DNA of 64,000 nucleotides from Fluviicola sp. (GTDB lineage: Bacteria; Bacteroidota; Bacteroidia; Flavobacteriales_D; Crocinitomicaceae), in assembly GCF_039596395.1 (NCBI RefSeq), contig NZ_JBCNJT010000004.1:1-64000 (forward strand), given 5' to 3'. Positions 1-8,252 of this stretch are shown piece by piece. The notes beneath the pieces are model-generated. The model was given only the letters and a program-made list of their open reading frames with translations, was not told the DNA's origin and searched no databases. Made by a program: the position numbers and the translations under genes. Position 1 is the first letter of the stretch. Every line of letters starts with the position of its first letter.

Positions 1-2583
1 GCCGTTGTAATCGTATTGTACTTTATCCTTGAATCCGTTTGCCACAATCGCACTCTCTGATGCGGATGTCAACTGCAATTCTCTTCCTCCGTTTCCGGTT
101 CCGTCCAAACGCGTGATGCGTGGAGTTTGTCCGTAAACTGAATTCGCTTGTGAACCGCCTAATTCAGGTGAAACATTGTGCGGGATTGCAGGAATACCAA
201 CCAATGGAGTACCATCTGCATTGATACGAGAACGCAAGTATGGTTTTTTCTGACCATCTAAGTACTGTGCATCTGTCGGATCATAAGGCTTATAGTTGTT
301 GTATCCGTAAGCAACTGCCAGGTAATAGTATGTTTTAAAGTTTACCAATTTACGGTCGCCCTGAGCAAACAAATCTTCCGTTACACGGAATGTATGCTGG
401 ATTCCCGCATCTGCTCCTTTTACTTTCTCAACAGGGAAAGAGTAACCCAACTCTTCATCAAATTCGAAGTTAATCAAACGCTTCACTCCGTTTTTAACGT
501 CACATTGTGCTACCAAACGAGCTACAGTCTGATCATCCAAATCCGTAATACCAACAGAAGCATCCTTCAACTGGTAAATCTGGTATCCTTCAAAACGGTA
601 GTTTTTATCGAAAATGATCGGGTTACCGTTTGGCAAAGTATCACCTGCACCGTTCGGGTCAACGATCCCCACGATATCTTCCTCGATATATTGTTCTCTG
701 TAGTTGTTCGAGTTAATCGGGTTATCCAACATGATGATCAACTCATTACCCATTTCCTGGATAGTCATTACCGGAGCACTTGGCGGTTCCAAAATGCGGA
801 AACAGTTGTCAAACAAAGCCTGAGCTTTCGTATCCGCTGTTTTCAATGCATTTACTGAAGAGAAGATTTCCCCTTCAAAGCTTCGTGCGTAAACGATACC
901 AACAGTAATGTTGTTTACCGCTCCCGGACGTAAAGTAAATGGTCCTGCAGACTGAACGAAACGACGGTCACCTGAAGGGTTTGAAGTAGATCCTGATCCA
1001 CAAGGCTCAAATTCCGACCAGTCAAATCCAGGGTTAGTACCTGCAGTTGCCCAATGCAATGTATCTGAGTTTGCAGGGAACATGTAGTTTGTTTCGATAG
1101 ATCCTACACATGGTGCTCCAGGGAATCCTGTTCCTCCGTAGTATAATTGATCACCAAACTGCCACAATCCTTGCATGTAGTTATAGAACTGAGCAGAAGA
1201 TGTCGGATCCGATTGTCCAGCAGGAGCATTTGTTCCTGTGTAGATTGTAAAGTTACGCATACCGTAACGCTCGTTATCCGCGATTCCGTCTCCGTAACCG
1301 ATACCCAAACCTCTGTACACAATTCCTTTGTTTGCGATAGCGTCCGCTACAGTAGGAATAACCCATTGGTTTGTAGTAGTATCTATAACCGGTCCAGGGT
1401 TATCCATTCCGTCAGCATCCTGGTAAGGACCTTCAAAGAAGTCAACTCCGATTGCTGGAGGGTTTTGTCCGAATCCTGGACGACCTGAGTTCGGTTCGTC
1501 ATTCAAGTCACCGTTATACATGTAACTCAATCCACGTGTAACATCACATCCTGCATAGTCATCGTTGTAGTTACCTAAATCGGCATCGATGTACTGGGAG
1601 AAGTAAGTGTCGAACAAAGTCTGAGTACCACGGTTAATCAACTCGTAGTTGTAGAAAGTCATTTTGTTGATCTCGTCATCCGTAGCAAAAGCAAAAGCCT
1701 GAGCGTGGATTTCCATTCCGATCGGTTCACCTTGTGATTCCGTGTGAATATTTCCTTTATCGTTGAATACCCACCAGTTGGTGATATCCCCGAATAAAGA
1801 TACACGTCTGTCAGATCCACACTGAATGTCATCACGACCTAAGATATCATCATACCAAGGGTAATCTCCTTCTTCCGGTTCGTAGAACATGTCATTGTTC
1901 ACATCATAGAATGGTGCAAGGAACTGATCCTGTCCGCGACCAACGTCACCGTTACCTGGCCACGCATTGATCTGTGCCAATGTCTCGTTTGTAGGAGCAG
2001 GACAATCACCTGTTGTACATTCGCTGTAAGTAATGAATAAAATTACCCCTGCTTTTGTAATGGTGAAGATGTTGTCATACAACAAACACTGATCCGGGTC
2101 AACTGTTGCCGGACCGTAATCGCGTCTTGCTGTATCTCCCTGAGGAACGGACGGGTCAAAGTTTCCTGTTCCGAAATCCACTGTAAGCGGACCAGGCCAG
2201 AAATCGTTACCATCCTGACGGAACTTAACAGCAGCTAATTTCAACTGTCCGTTAACGTCAGTTCCCCCCATCCAAAGTGCTCCTGCGTAAATTACTGTTA
2301 CTGCAGTTTCACTTCCTTTCTTTTTTGGAACGGTGTACGTTGCCAGTCCGTTTGCACGATCCAGGAACAATAAACCTCCTGTTTCCAACTGACAACTAAC
2401 ATCATTAAAGTCCATAGTTTTACGGTAATTCGCAGGCGCACAGTTCGCGGCCTTTGCTGTTACCGTGGGCTTCGGCTTATCTCCGGCCGACTTCCCTTTC
2501 CCAAAATCATGATTGTACGCACTGGCCTGGCCAATGAAACACATCGTAATTGCGAGCGATAAGTATTTAAATGTTCGTTTCAT
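1..2583 (-). CDS. Secreted protein of a TonB-receptor operon, C-terminus outside window
   Basis: This is an open frame of 861 codons running off the left edge, read from ATG at 2581-2583. It starts with a basic, hydrophobic signal peptide (MKRTFKYLSLAITMCFIG) followed by a low-complexity K/G/S stretch. The rest is rich in Tyr, Asn, Gly and Asp, as in extracellular Bacteroidota proteins. I recognise no catalytic motif. A C-terminal T9SS sorting domain would be expected but lies outside the window. The start is 20 nt after the stop of the TonB-dependent receptor on the same strand, so the two are probably co-transcribed and the product may act at the cell surface with the receptor. The family is not recognised; export and operon membership are well supported. 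Confidence 0.75.
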   Translation of the reverse strand, partial: MKRTFKYLSLAITMCFIGQASAYNHDFGKGKSAGDKPKPTVTAKAANCAPANYRKTMDFNDVSCQLETGGLLFLDRANGLATYTVPKKKGSETAVTVIYAGALWMGGTDVNGQLKLAAVKFRQDGNDFWPGPLTVDFGTGNFDPSVPQGDTARRDYGPATVDPDQCLLYDNIFTITKAGVILFITYSECTTGDCPAPTNETLAQINAWPGNGDVGRGQDQFLAPFYDVNNDMFYEPEEGDYPWYDDILGRDDIQCGSDRRVSLFGDITNWWVFNDKGNIHTESQGEPIGMEIHAQAFAFATDDEINKMTFYNYELINRGTQTLFDTYFSQYIDADLGNYNDDYAGCDVTRGLSYMYNGDLNDEPNSGRPGFGQNPPAIGVDFFEGPYQDADGMDNPGPVIDTTTNQWVIPTVADAIANKGIVYRGLGIGYGDGIADNERYGMRNFTIYTGTNAPAGQSDPTSSAQFYNYMQGLWQFGDQLYYGGTGFPGAPCVGSIETNYMFPANSDTLHWATAGTNPGFDWSEFEPCGSGSTSNPSGDRRFVQSAGPFTLRPGAVNNITVGIVYARSFEGEIFSSVNALKTADTKAQALFDNCFRILEPPSAPVMTIQEMGNELIIMLDNPINSNNYREQYIEEDIVGIVDPNGAGDTLPNGNPIIFDKNYRFEGYQIYQLKDASVGITDLDDQTVARLVAQCDVKNGVKRLINFEFDEELGYSFPVEKVKGADAGIQHTFRVTEDLFAQGDRKLVNFKTYYYLAVAYGYNNYKPYDPTDAQYLDGQKKPYLRSRINADGTPLVGIPAIPHNVSPELGGSQANSVYGQTPRITRLDGTGNGGRELQLTSASESAIVANGFKDKVQYDYNG

Positions 2584-2603
2584 ACTTTAATTTTTTTTCT
2601 TTC

Positions 2604-5600
2604 TTAGAAATCAAACTTAACCCCTAAGCGAATGGTTCTTGGAGAACTAATGTTAAATGGATTTGCCACTTTCATCGAGTAATAATCTCTGAAAGACTGC
2701 TCATCCAACTGGTTTTGGATAGATGTCTGGTACTGAGCAGCTGCTAAATATCCATCATCATTCCAGTTACCTGTAGCTCTGTAAACACCAAGAACGTTCA
2801 TTGTATTGAAAAGGTTGGTAACGCGAAGATAAACCTGTAAATATGTTGATTTCTTTTTACCTTCTTTTCCAAAGTCAATTCCGAATGTGCGGTCTAACTG
2901 CAAGTCCAAACGGTACTGCCAAGGCAATCTTGAACCGTTTACAGTTCCTGTAATACCTGAAGTATTCGGGTTGATCAATGCATCTCCTGTAACACCTGTT
3001 TGAGAACTATACGGAGAACCTGAGTAGATATTCGTAATGATGTTCAAACCTGTGTTTTCCAAAATTTTCGCATCACCGATCATCGGTCCGTTGTAATCAG
3101 CTCCTTCACCGTAACGGTAATCGAAGGTAATTGCAAACGTGTGACGCTGGTCATAAGAATAAGGGAATACACTACGTAAGTTAGGTAAACCTGCTGTCTG
3201 TAGACCTGTCAACAATGTTGCAGCTGAAGTTGCGTCAGAACCTGTACCATCAGCAAACTGTAAAGTATACGCTGCAGTCATACGAACATTTCCTGTTCTG
3301 CGAAGGTCATAAGAAACTGTTAACCCTTTTACCGTACCGAAGTCACGGTTACCGAATGTACGGTATGTGTTCGGGTAAGCTTCAAATACGTTCATCAACT
3401 GCACGTTGTTACGCTGTTCACGGTAGAATGCAGAGATTTTCAAAGATGAAGTTTTAGACAATACCTGCTGGAAACCAATTTCGTAATCGATTGTTTGTTC
3501 CGGCTTCAAATTTGGGTTGTTAATCGTATTTGTACGGGATTCGATAAATTGGTAATCGATCGGATTGAAACGGTTACCTGTTGTAGGGCGTTTCGTCAAG
3601 ATATCGTAGTGAGCAAAGAAAGATGCTTCATCCGAAATCGGGAATGAGAATGCGATACGAGGCATTACGTTAATTTGTGGTTTGTAATCCTCAAATGCAT
3701 CTGCATTTACTTTTTGGTTCGTTGCTGCAGCAGGATCTTTCAACCATGGAGCGATACCTGTTACACCGCGGATCAATTTCGGATCCTCGATAGCGATACC
3801 GTTTGCATCGTACCACTGATCCCCGTTTCTGAAACCGTTGATTCTTGTCGGGTTATTTACGTCATCTACATATACTACGTAGTCATCACCCATTGAAGTA
3901 GGAATCACCATGTTTGCATATTTTGTAGGATCCGTAGCGATCAATGATCTTGCTTCAGTAACGTTATTTGCTGTATATACCAAGTATTTATCTTTCAATA
4001 CCGGTTGGTTCGCATCGAATACGTCTACACGAACACCCACGTTGAATACGATGTCTTTGAAGGCAAACTTATCCATGATGTAACCAGCGATGTATACCGG
4101 TTGGAATGCACCAATGAAACGTTTGTAATTTCCGTTCTCATCAAATTCATTGAAATACTTATTGATATCTGTATTCCCTTTTACTTTTCTTCCTGTGTGA
4201 TCGTAACCGTAGTAATTCACGAAGTTATTACCCTGGTTAAACAATTCATCCGGAGAGAACATATCTAAAGAGAATGTACTTGGATCGTACTGGTCGATAA
4301 CTACGTAATCAGTTCCTGCAGGATTGAATCCTAGTTTTTCACGAAGATTGTAATCGAAGAATGATTGTTTGTCGTTATTTTCCTGACCTCCGTACTCACC
4401 TGTTCCTGAAGTGTAAGCATAACCTGTGTTCAAACGGTCATAGCTATATTGCTGGTAAGCACCGAAGTTCACAACATGCGGATTGGAAAGGTCTAATTCT
4501 GTCAAGTGGCTGTTTGCATACAAACGTGCAACTGTCCAAAGTTCGATTGGTCCTGCGTTACCGCTTCCCCAACCTCTATCCCAACGTTGTTCGTATTCGA
4601 AACCTAGTGAGATGGAGTGGTCACCAACGTTAACAGATCCTGATCCTGTAATACGGAACTGATCTTGTTCTGTTCGTCCGAAACCGTTATTCGGAGTACC
4701 GATGTTATTCCAGATTCCGTAAACGGAAGTAGGAACGTCACCGTTTCTCAATGCACGTCCGTTTTGAACCTGCAATAATGTTTCATAATGATCTGTCGGG
4801 TTACCTGCGTAGATATCAAAATAGTTTTGAGTGATCGCAGCCAGTGCAGCATTTGATTCTGAAGCCTGGAACTGAACAAGGTACTCCTGAGGAGTAGCTG
4901 TCTGATAGTAATCACCGTCACGGAATTCATAAGTCGGACGGAAATATCTGGTGAATTTCCCTACGTGTCCGTAGCTGAACAAATCAAATTTGTGCTGCTT
5001 ATCGTAAGATTCTGTTTTTGTCTTCGAGTAATCCACCATGATGGAATAGAACGCAGACTTCACTTTAGAGCTTGATCCTTCTTTGTTGTTGGAGAAACGC
5101 TGAGTGAAACGTCCGTAAACACGGTAATCCAACTGGTTGTATACTCCGAAGTTTGTAAAGTTCAACAACGAGTTTTCGTAATCGTAATTACTTCCGAAGT
5201 TGTAGTTCAAAGATCCACCGAATGTTAAGTTAACGGATGGTCCTGTGTTCACGTCAATTTTAGCAGAAGCAGAAATAACCGAACGCGCAGCATTCATTCT
5301 CCACTTTGTTTTCTCGAAATCACTTTCTCTCAGGTAGTTCGCATTGTGGAAAGTACCGTTACCGGTAGCACTTGCTCTTACAGGGTTTTCCAACAAGTAA
5401 TCTCTAGCCTCTTTCTTGATGCGGTAAGAACCACCATTTAAAGGACGGCTATCCAATTCGTTTGTGTAGTTAACAGAAAGCAAGAAACCTAAGATCGGTT
5501 TTGTTTTCTTACCGGTAGAGTCTTTTCTCATCAAAAGCGGCCCGGAAAGCAATCCTTCAACAAGGTTGTATCCGAATTTATCCAATCCGATTACTTTTCC

Positions 5601-6380
5601 GTCATAACCGTTCGGATCTTTTCCTTTAAAGTAGAATCCGGAAGTTACAGCTTCCAATGAACCGAAATATTTTGCAGACGGACCACGAGTTGTTACGGCG
5701 ATAATACCACCGGTTGCATCCCCGTAGTTAGCCGGCAAACCTCCGGTAATTACAGACACCTCTTCAATTGCTGATTTAGGTAAGTTCGAAGACCCTCGCA
5801 CCTTGATACCATCAATAAAGAAATACGTACCATCTGAACGGGAACCACGTACGGAAATCGCACCGCTTCCTTCGTTTTCGGTTACCCCACCTACTGTAGC
5901 CGCAACACCTGCCGCAGAACGAGTCGGTAGACGTGAGATATCCTCACGCGTAATAGTCGCCCCGGAAGGACCACCATCTTTATTAATTAACGGAACCTTG
6001 TAGGCCACAACCACGACTTCATCGATTGCTTTCACATCCGTAGGAAGTCCGAGAGCAGTGTTATCCAGGAAGGTAATACGGTCAGCGTTGACAACAACTC
6101 CTTTGATTGCTGTCGGCTGATACCCTTCACCCGGATTACTGATCTCAACGTCGTAGGAACCTGGCGCCAACGAGTTAAGCTGGAACTTACCATCCGTATC
6201 GGTGGTAGTATTCCCCTTAACTGTTCCATTTTGCTTGATGACTATAATACAATCGTATATAGCCTCCTTGCTGTCCTTATCAACAACGCTACCACGGATC
6301 GTTCCCAAACCTGATTGAGAATACCCGTAAGTCACTGTCAACAAGATACTTGCAAATAACAAGTTGAGTTTACGTAACAT
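2604..6380 (-). CDS. TonB-dependent outer-membrane receptor with carboxypeptidase-regulatory-like domain
   Basis: The product has 1258 aa. It has a signal peptide (residues 1-22, ending YGYSQ), then a CarboxypepD_reg-like beta-sandwich at about 25-115 (GTIRGSVVDKDSKEAIYDC), a plug domain at about 140-235 (ISVRGSRSDG, FFIDGIKVRG, GGIIAVTTRG) and a large beta-barrel. It ends in Phe (LGVKFDF), as expected for BAM-inserted proteins. Receptors of this family import ligands through the outer membrane using TonB energy; the substrate cannot be read from sequence. No SusD-like lipoprotein follows, so this is not a classical Sus pair. The downstream partner is the secreted protein at 1-2583. The gene diverges from the phosphopantetheinyl transferase at 6610. 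Confidence 0.95.
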   Translation of the reverse strand: MLRKLNLLFASILLTVTYGYSQSGLGTIRGSVVDKDSKEAIYDCIIVIKQNGTVKGNTTTDTDGKFQLNSLAPGSYDVEISNPGEGYQPTAIKGVVVNADRITFLDNTALGLPTDVKAIDEVVVVAYKVPLINKDGGPSGATITREDISRLPTRSAAGVAATVGGVTENEGSGAISVRGSRSDGTYFFIDGIKVRGSSNLPKSAIEEVSVITGGLPANYGDATGGIIAVTTRGPSAKYFGSLEAVTSGFYFKGKDPNGYDGKVIGLDKFGYNLVEGLLSGPLLMRKDSTGKKTKPILGFLLSVNYTNELDSRPLNGGSYRIKKEARDYLLENPVRASATGNGTFHNANYLRESDFEKTKWRMNAARSVISASAKIDVNTGPSVNLTFGGSLNYNFGSNYDYENSLLNFTNFGVYNQLDYRVYGRFTQRFSNNKEGSSSKVKSAFYSIMVDYSKTKTESYDKQHKFDLFSYGHVGKFTRYFRPTYEFRDGDYYQTATPQEYLVQFQASESNAALAAITQNYFDIYAGNPTDHYETLLQVQNGRALRNGDVPTSVYGIWNNIGTPNNGFGRTEQDQFRITGSGSVNVGDHSISLGFEYEQRWDRGWGSGNAGPIELWTVARLYANSHLTELDLSNPHVVNFGAYQQYSYDRLNTGYAYTSGTGEYGGQENNDKQSFFDYNLREKLGFNPAGTDYVVIDQYDPSTFSLDMFSPDELFNQGNNFVNYYGYDHTGRKVKGNTDINKYFNEFDENGNYKRFIGAFQPVYIAGYIMDKFAFKDIVFNVGVRVDVFDANQPVLKDKYLVYTANNVTEARSLIATDPTKYANMVIPTSMGDDYVVYVDDVNNPTRINGFRNGDQWYDANGIAIEDPKLIRGVTGIAPWLKDPAAATNQKVNADAFEDYKPQINVMPRIAFSFPISDEASFFAHYDILTKRPTTGNRFNPIDYQFIESRTNTINNPNLKPEQTIDYEIGFQQVLSKTSSLKISAFYREQRNNVQLMNVFEAYPNTYRTFGNRDFGTVKGLTVSYDLRRTGNVRMTAAYTLQFADGTGSDATSAATLLTGLQTAGLPNLRSVFPYSYDQRHTFAITFDYRYGEGADYNGPMIGDAKILENTGLNIITNIYSGSPYSSQTGVTGDALINPNTSGITGTVNGSRLPWQYRLDLQLDRTFGIDFGKEGKKKSTYLQVYLRVTNLFNTMNVLGVYRATGNWNDDGYLAAAQYQTSIQNQLDEQSFRDYYSMKVANPFNISSPRTIRLGVKFDF

Positions 6381-6424
6381 AAGTACAGTTTAATTTTACA
6401 TCATTTTTATTGTAACAAAGCGTG

Positions 6425-6432
6425 TAAATATA
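6425..6432 (-). promoter_or_regulatory. Possible -7 box for the TonB receptor operon
   Basis: On the minus strand this reads TATATTTA, matching seven of eight positions of the Bacteroidota -7 element TAnnTTTG. No TTG -33 element is visible at the expected distance. The implied leader is about 40 nt. The 229-nt divergent spacer 6381-6609 is AT-rich and holds no gene. Confidence 0.35.
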
Positions 6433-6597
6433 GTAATTTTCGATTTGTTAACATTTACTAAAAAACTTTTCTGTTTTGTAACAAATTAACCCTCATTAAC
6501 TTTTTGTTAACTTTTCAAACCCGCAGAAGCCCTTATTTTTAAGGATTTGTAACTAATTTTTAAATGGATTAATAGCCCGTTTCGGTAGATTCCGGCA

Positions 6598-6605
6598 TAT
6601 ATTTG
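6598..6605 (+). promoter_or_regulatory. -7 promoter box abutting a start codon (leaderless)
   Basis: TATATTTG is an exact match to TAnnTTTG and is separated by only four bases (CAAT) from the ATG at 6610. Transcription starting 4-5 nt after the box would begin at or next to the ATG, giving a leaderless mRNA. No clear -33 TTG is seen. Confidence 0.5.
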
Positions 6606-6609
6606 CAAT

Positions 6610-7233
6610 ATGTCTACCATTTCTATCATTAATTTAAATGCTGTTTCTATTTATTTAATGGAAATTGATAGTTCTCATCTGAAAACCTACGAATCAGCTT
6701 TGAATGAACTGGAAAAATCACGGCTAAGCGGTATTCATCACCCGGAAAAGAAACTCGAATTTGCTGCTTCCAGGTTCCTGAAACATCACTTGTTCGGGGA
6801 AGCAAACATCGAATACGATTCCACAGGAGCCCCCGGAATCAAAGGAGTTGGCTTCATTTCGATATCTCATTGTAATTCACACGTTGTGCTGGCCACCTGC
6901 ACGGAACACCTCATTGGCGTTGACATCGAAGAAATCCGCGAAAAGTCCGTCAAAACATCCCGCAGGTTTATTACCGATGCAGAAAAATTAATCCTGGACG
7001 AGACGGATGAAAAAGATATGTCGATGCTCTGGTCATTTAAGGAATGTCTGTACAAACTTTCCGACCGCAATCAGCTGCTTTTTCAAAAGGATATTCTGGT
7101 CTACAAAAAATCAGACAAATTCTACGGAAGCATTCAAAAGACAGACGGAATCTACGAATACGAACTCCATGTTGAAAACTTTCAAAATATTTTAATAACT
7201 TTCAATTCGAGTAAAGGAAAACTACTACAATGA
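6610..7233 (+). CDS. 4'-phosphopantetheinyl transferase superfamily protein
   Basis: The product has 207 aa, the size of single-chain Sfp-like enzymes. These move the 4'-phosphopantetheine arm from CoA to a serine of acyl or peptidyl carrier proteins. The signature residues are present: GVDIEEI (Mg2+-binding Asp/Glu, about residues 98-104) and WSFKECLYKL, the W-x-x-K-E-x-x-x-K motif, at about 141-150. SISHCN at about 82-87 fits the upstream substrate-binding motif. The stop overlaps the start of the next gene by 4 nt (ATGA), so the two are translationally coupled. Whether it serves the fatty-acid carrier protein or a secondary pathway cannot be told, as no PKS or NRPS gene is in the window. 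Confidence 0.9.
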   Translation: MSTISIINLNAVSIYLMEIDSSHLKTYESALNELEKSRLSGIHHPEKKLEFAASRFLKHHLFGEANIEYDSTGAPGIKGVGFISISHCNSHVVLATCTEHLIGVDIEEIREKSVKTSRRFITDAEKLILDETDEKDMSMLWSFKECLYKLSDRNQLLFQKDILVYKKSDKFYGSIQKTDGIYEYELHVENFQNILITFNSSKGKLLQ

Positions 7234-7970
7234 ATATCCTGAATAAAATCCAAACAAAAAGCGGACAATTGGCCCTGTTAATTGACCCGGAAAAGAGCAA
7301 AAATGAGGAGCATTTGCTGGAATTGATCAAAAAAGCGGAATTTGCCTTGATCGACTTCTTTTTTGTCGGCGGCAGCACCGTTACCCGGAAGGAAATAGAA
7401 TCGGTTGTTTCCACACTGAAAAATAACTCCTCCATTCCCGTTGTCCTGTTTCCCGGATCCAGCAACCAACTTTCCGAACAGGCAGATGCCCTTCTGTTCC
7501 TGAATCTTATTTCAGGAAGAAACCCGGATTTTCTGATCGGCCATCATGTTTCGTGTGCGGAAGAAGTTCTTGAAATGAACCTGGAAGTTATCCCTACATC
7601 CTACATCCTCATTGACGGAGGCAAAATGACTTCCGTAGCTTATGTAAGTCAGACCACCCCCATTCCCAGGGAAAACAATTCCATTTCTTTAAAAACGGGA
7701 ATCGCCGGTTATTTGATGGGACAAAAACTGACTTATTTTGATGCCGGAAGCGGAGCTTTACAATCGGTGCCTGCTCAACTGATCACCGAACTCCGAAAAA
7801 AAATCGACACCCCGATTATTGTGGGGGGCGGAATACGCTCGGTGGAACAAATAGAAACTTACAGGCAGGCTGGTGCCAATGTGATTGTGATAGGTAACAA
7901 AATCGAGGAAAACATTGATTTCCTGCTGGATATCGAAACGTATCAAAAAAGTTCATTCAGAGCAGATTAA
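7230..7970 (+). CDS. Geranylgeranylglyceryl phosphate synthase family protein (GGGPS/PcrB)
   Basis: The product is a 246-aa TIM-barrel prenyltransferase. LALLIDPEKS near the N-terminus, FFVGGSTV, PVVLFPGSS, LLFLNLISGRNP and the phosphate-binding IIVGGGIRS near 190 are family hallmarks. The family joins a polyprenyl diphosphate to sn-glycerol-1-phosphate, the first step of archaeal-type ether lipids. Bacteroidota homologues belong to the large oligomeric group that accepts geranylgeranyl-PP, while Firmicutes PcrB uses heptaprenyl-PP; the chain length here is not readable from sequence. It is coupled to the upstream phosphopantetheinyl transferase by a 4-nt overlap. No other ether-lipid gene is nearby. 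Confidence 0.92.
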   Translation: MNILNKIQTKSGQLALLIDPEKSKNEEHLLELIKKAEFALIDFFFVGGSTVTRKEIESVVSTLKNNSSIPVVLFPGSSNQLSEQADALLFLNLISGRNPDFLIGHHVSCAEEVLEMNLEVIPTSYILIDGGKMTSVAYVSQTTPIPRENNSISLKTGIAGYLMGQKLTYFDAGSGALQSVPAQLITELRKKIDTPIIVGGGIRSVEQIETYRQAGANVIVIGNKIEENIDFLLDIETYQKSSFRAD

Positions 7971-8053
7971 CGCACTTCTTACCGTTTAATCAGCATCAAA
8001 CACACTTCACTAAATGAACAGTTGTATAATTCTATTGTTAAAAATAATTAAAG

Positions 8054-8061
8054 TATATTTA
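8054..8061 (+). promoter_or_regulatory. Possible -7 box for the M43 protease gene
   Basis: TATATTTA (seven of eight matches to TAnnTTTG) with TTG at about 8035-8037 upstream, a spacing of 16 nt that is shorter than usual. It implies a leader of about 190 nt before the ATG at 8253, unusually long for this window. Confidence 0.35.
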
Positions 8062-8252
8062 CCCGTTGTGAACTGTAGAAACCGGGAGTTATGCGCTCTG
8101 ATCAGGATGTCAAATCATTGATTAAGAACGCATTAATTAAGTAACAAAGCCAAAAAAGCTCCTGAATTTCAACCGGTTTGCACACTCACATTTTTTCGTG
8201 AAATGTAAATTAAGTTGATAAAAACAATGTTGAATCTATTAAATTGTTAAAC

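Noticed and set aside
394-858. 154-codon plus-strand frame opposite the left-edge secreted protein
   Set aside because: The minus-strand frame is open for 861 codons with a signal peptide and typical codon use; the plus frame is its mirror.
2604-6380. SusC/SusD polysaccharide utilisation system
   Set aside because: No SusD-like lipoprotein or glycoside hydrolase is adjacent; the receptor is only a general TonB-dependent type.
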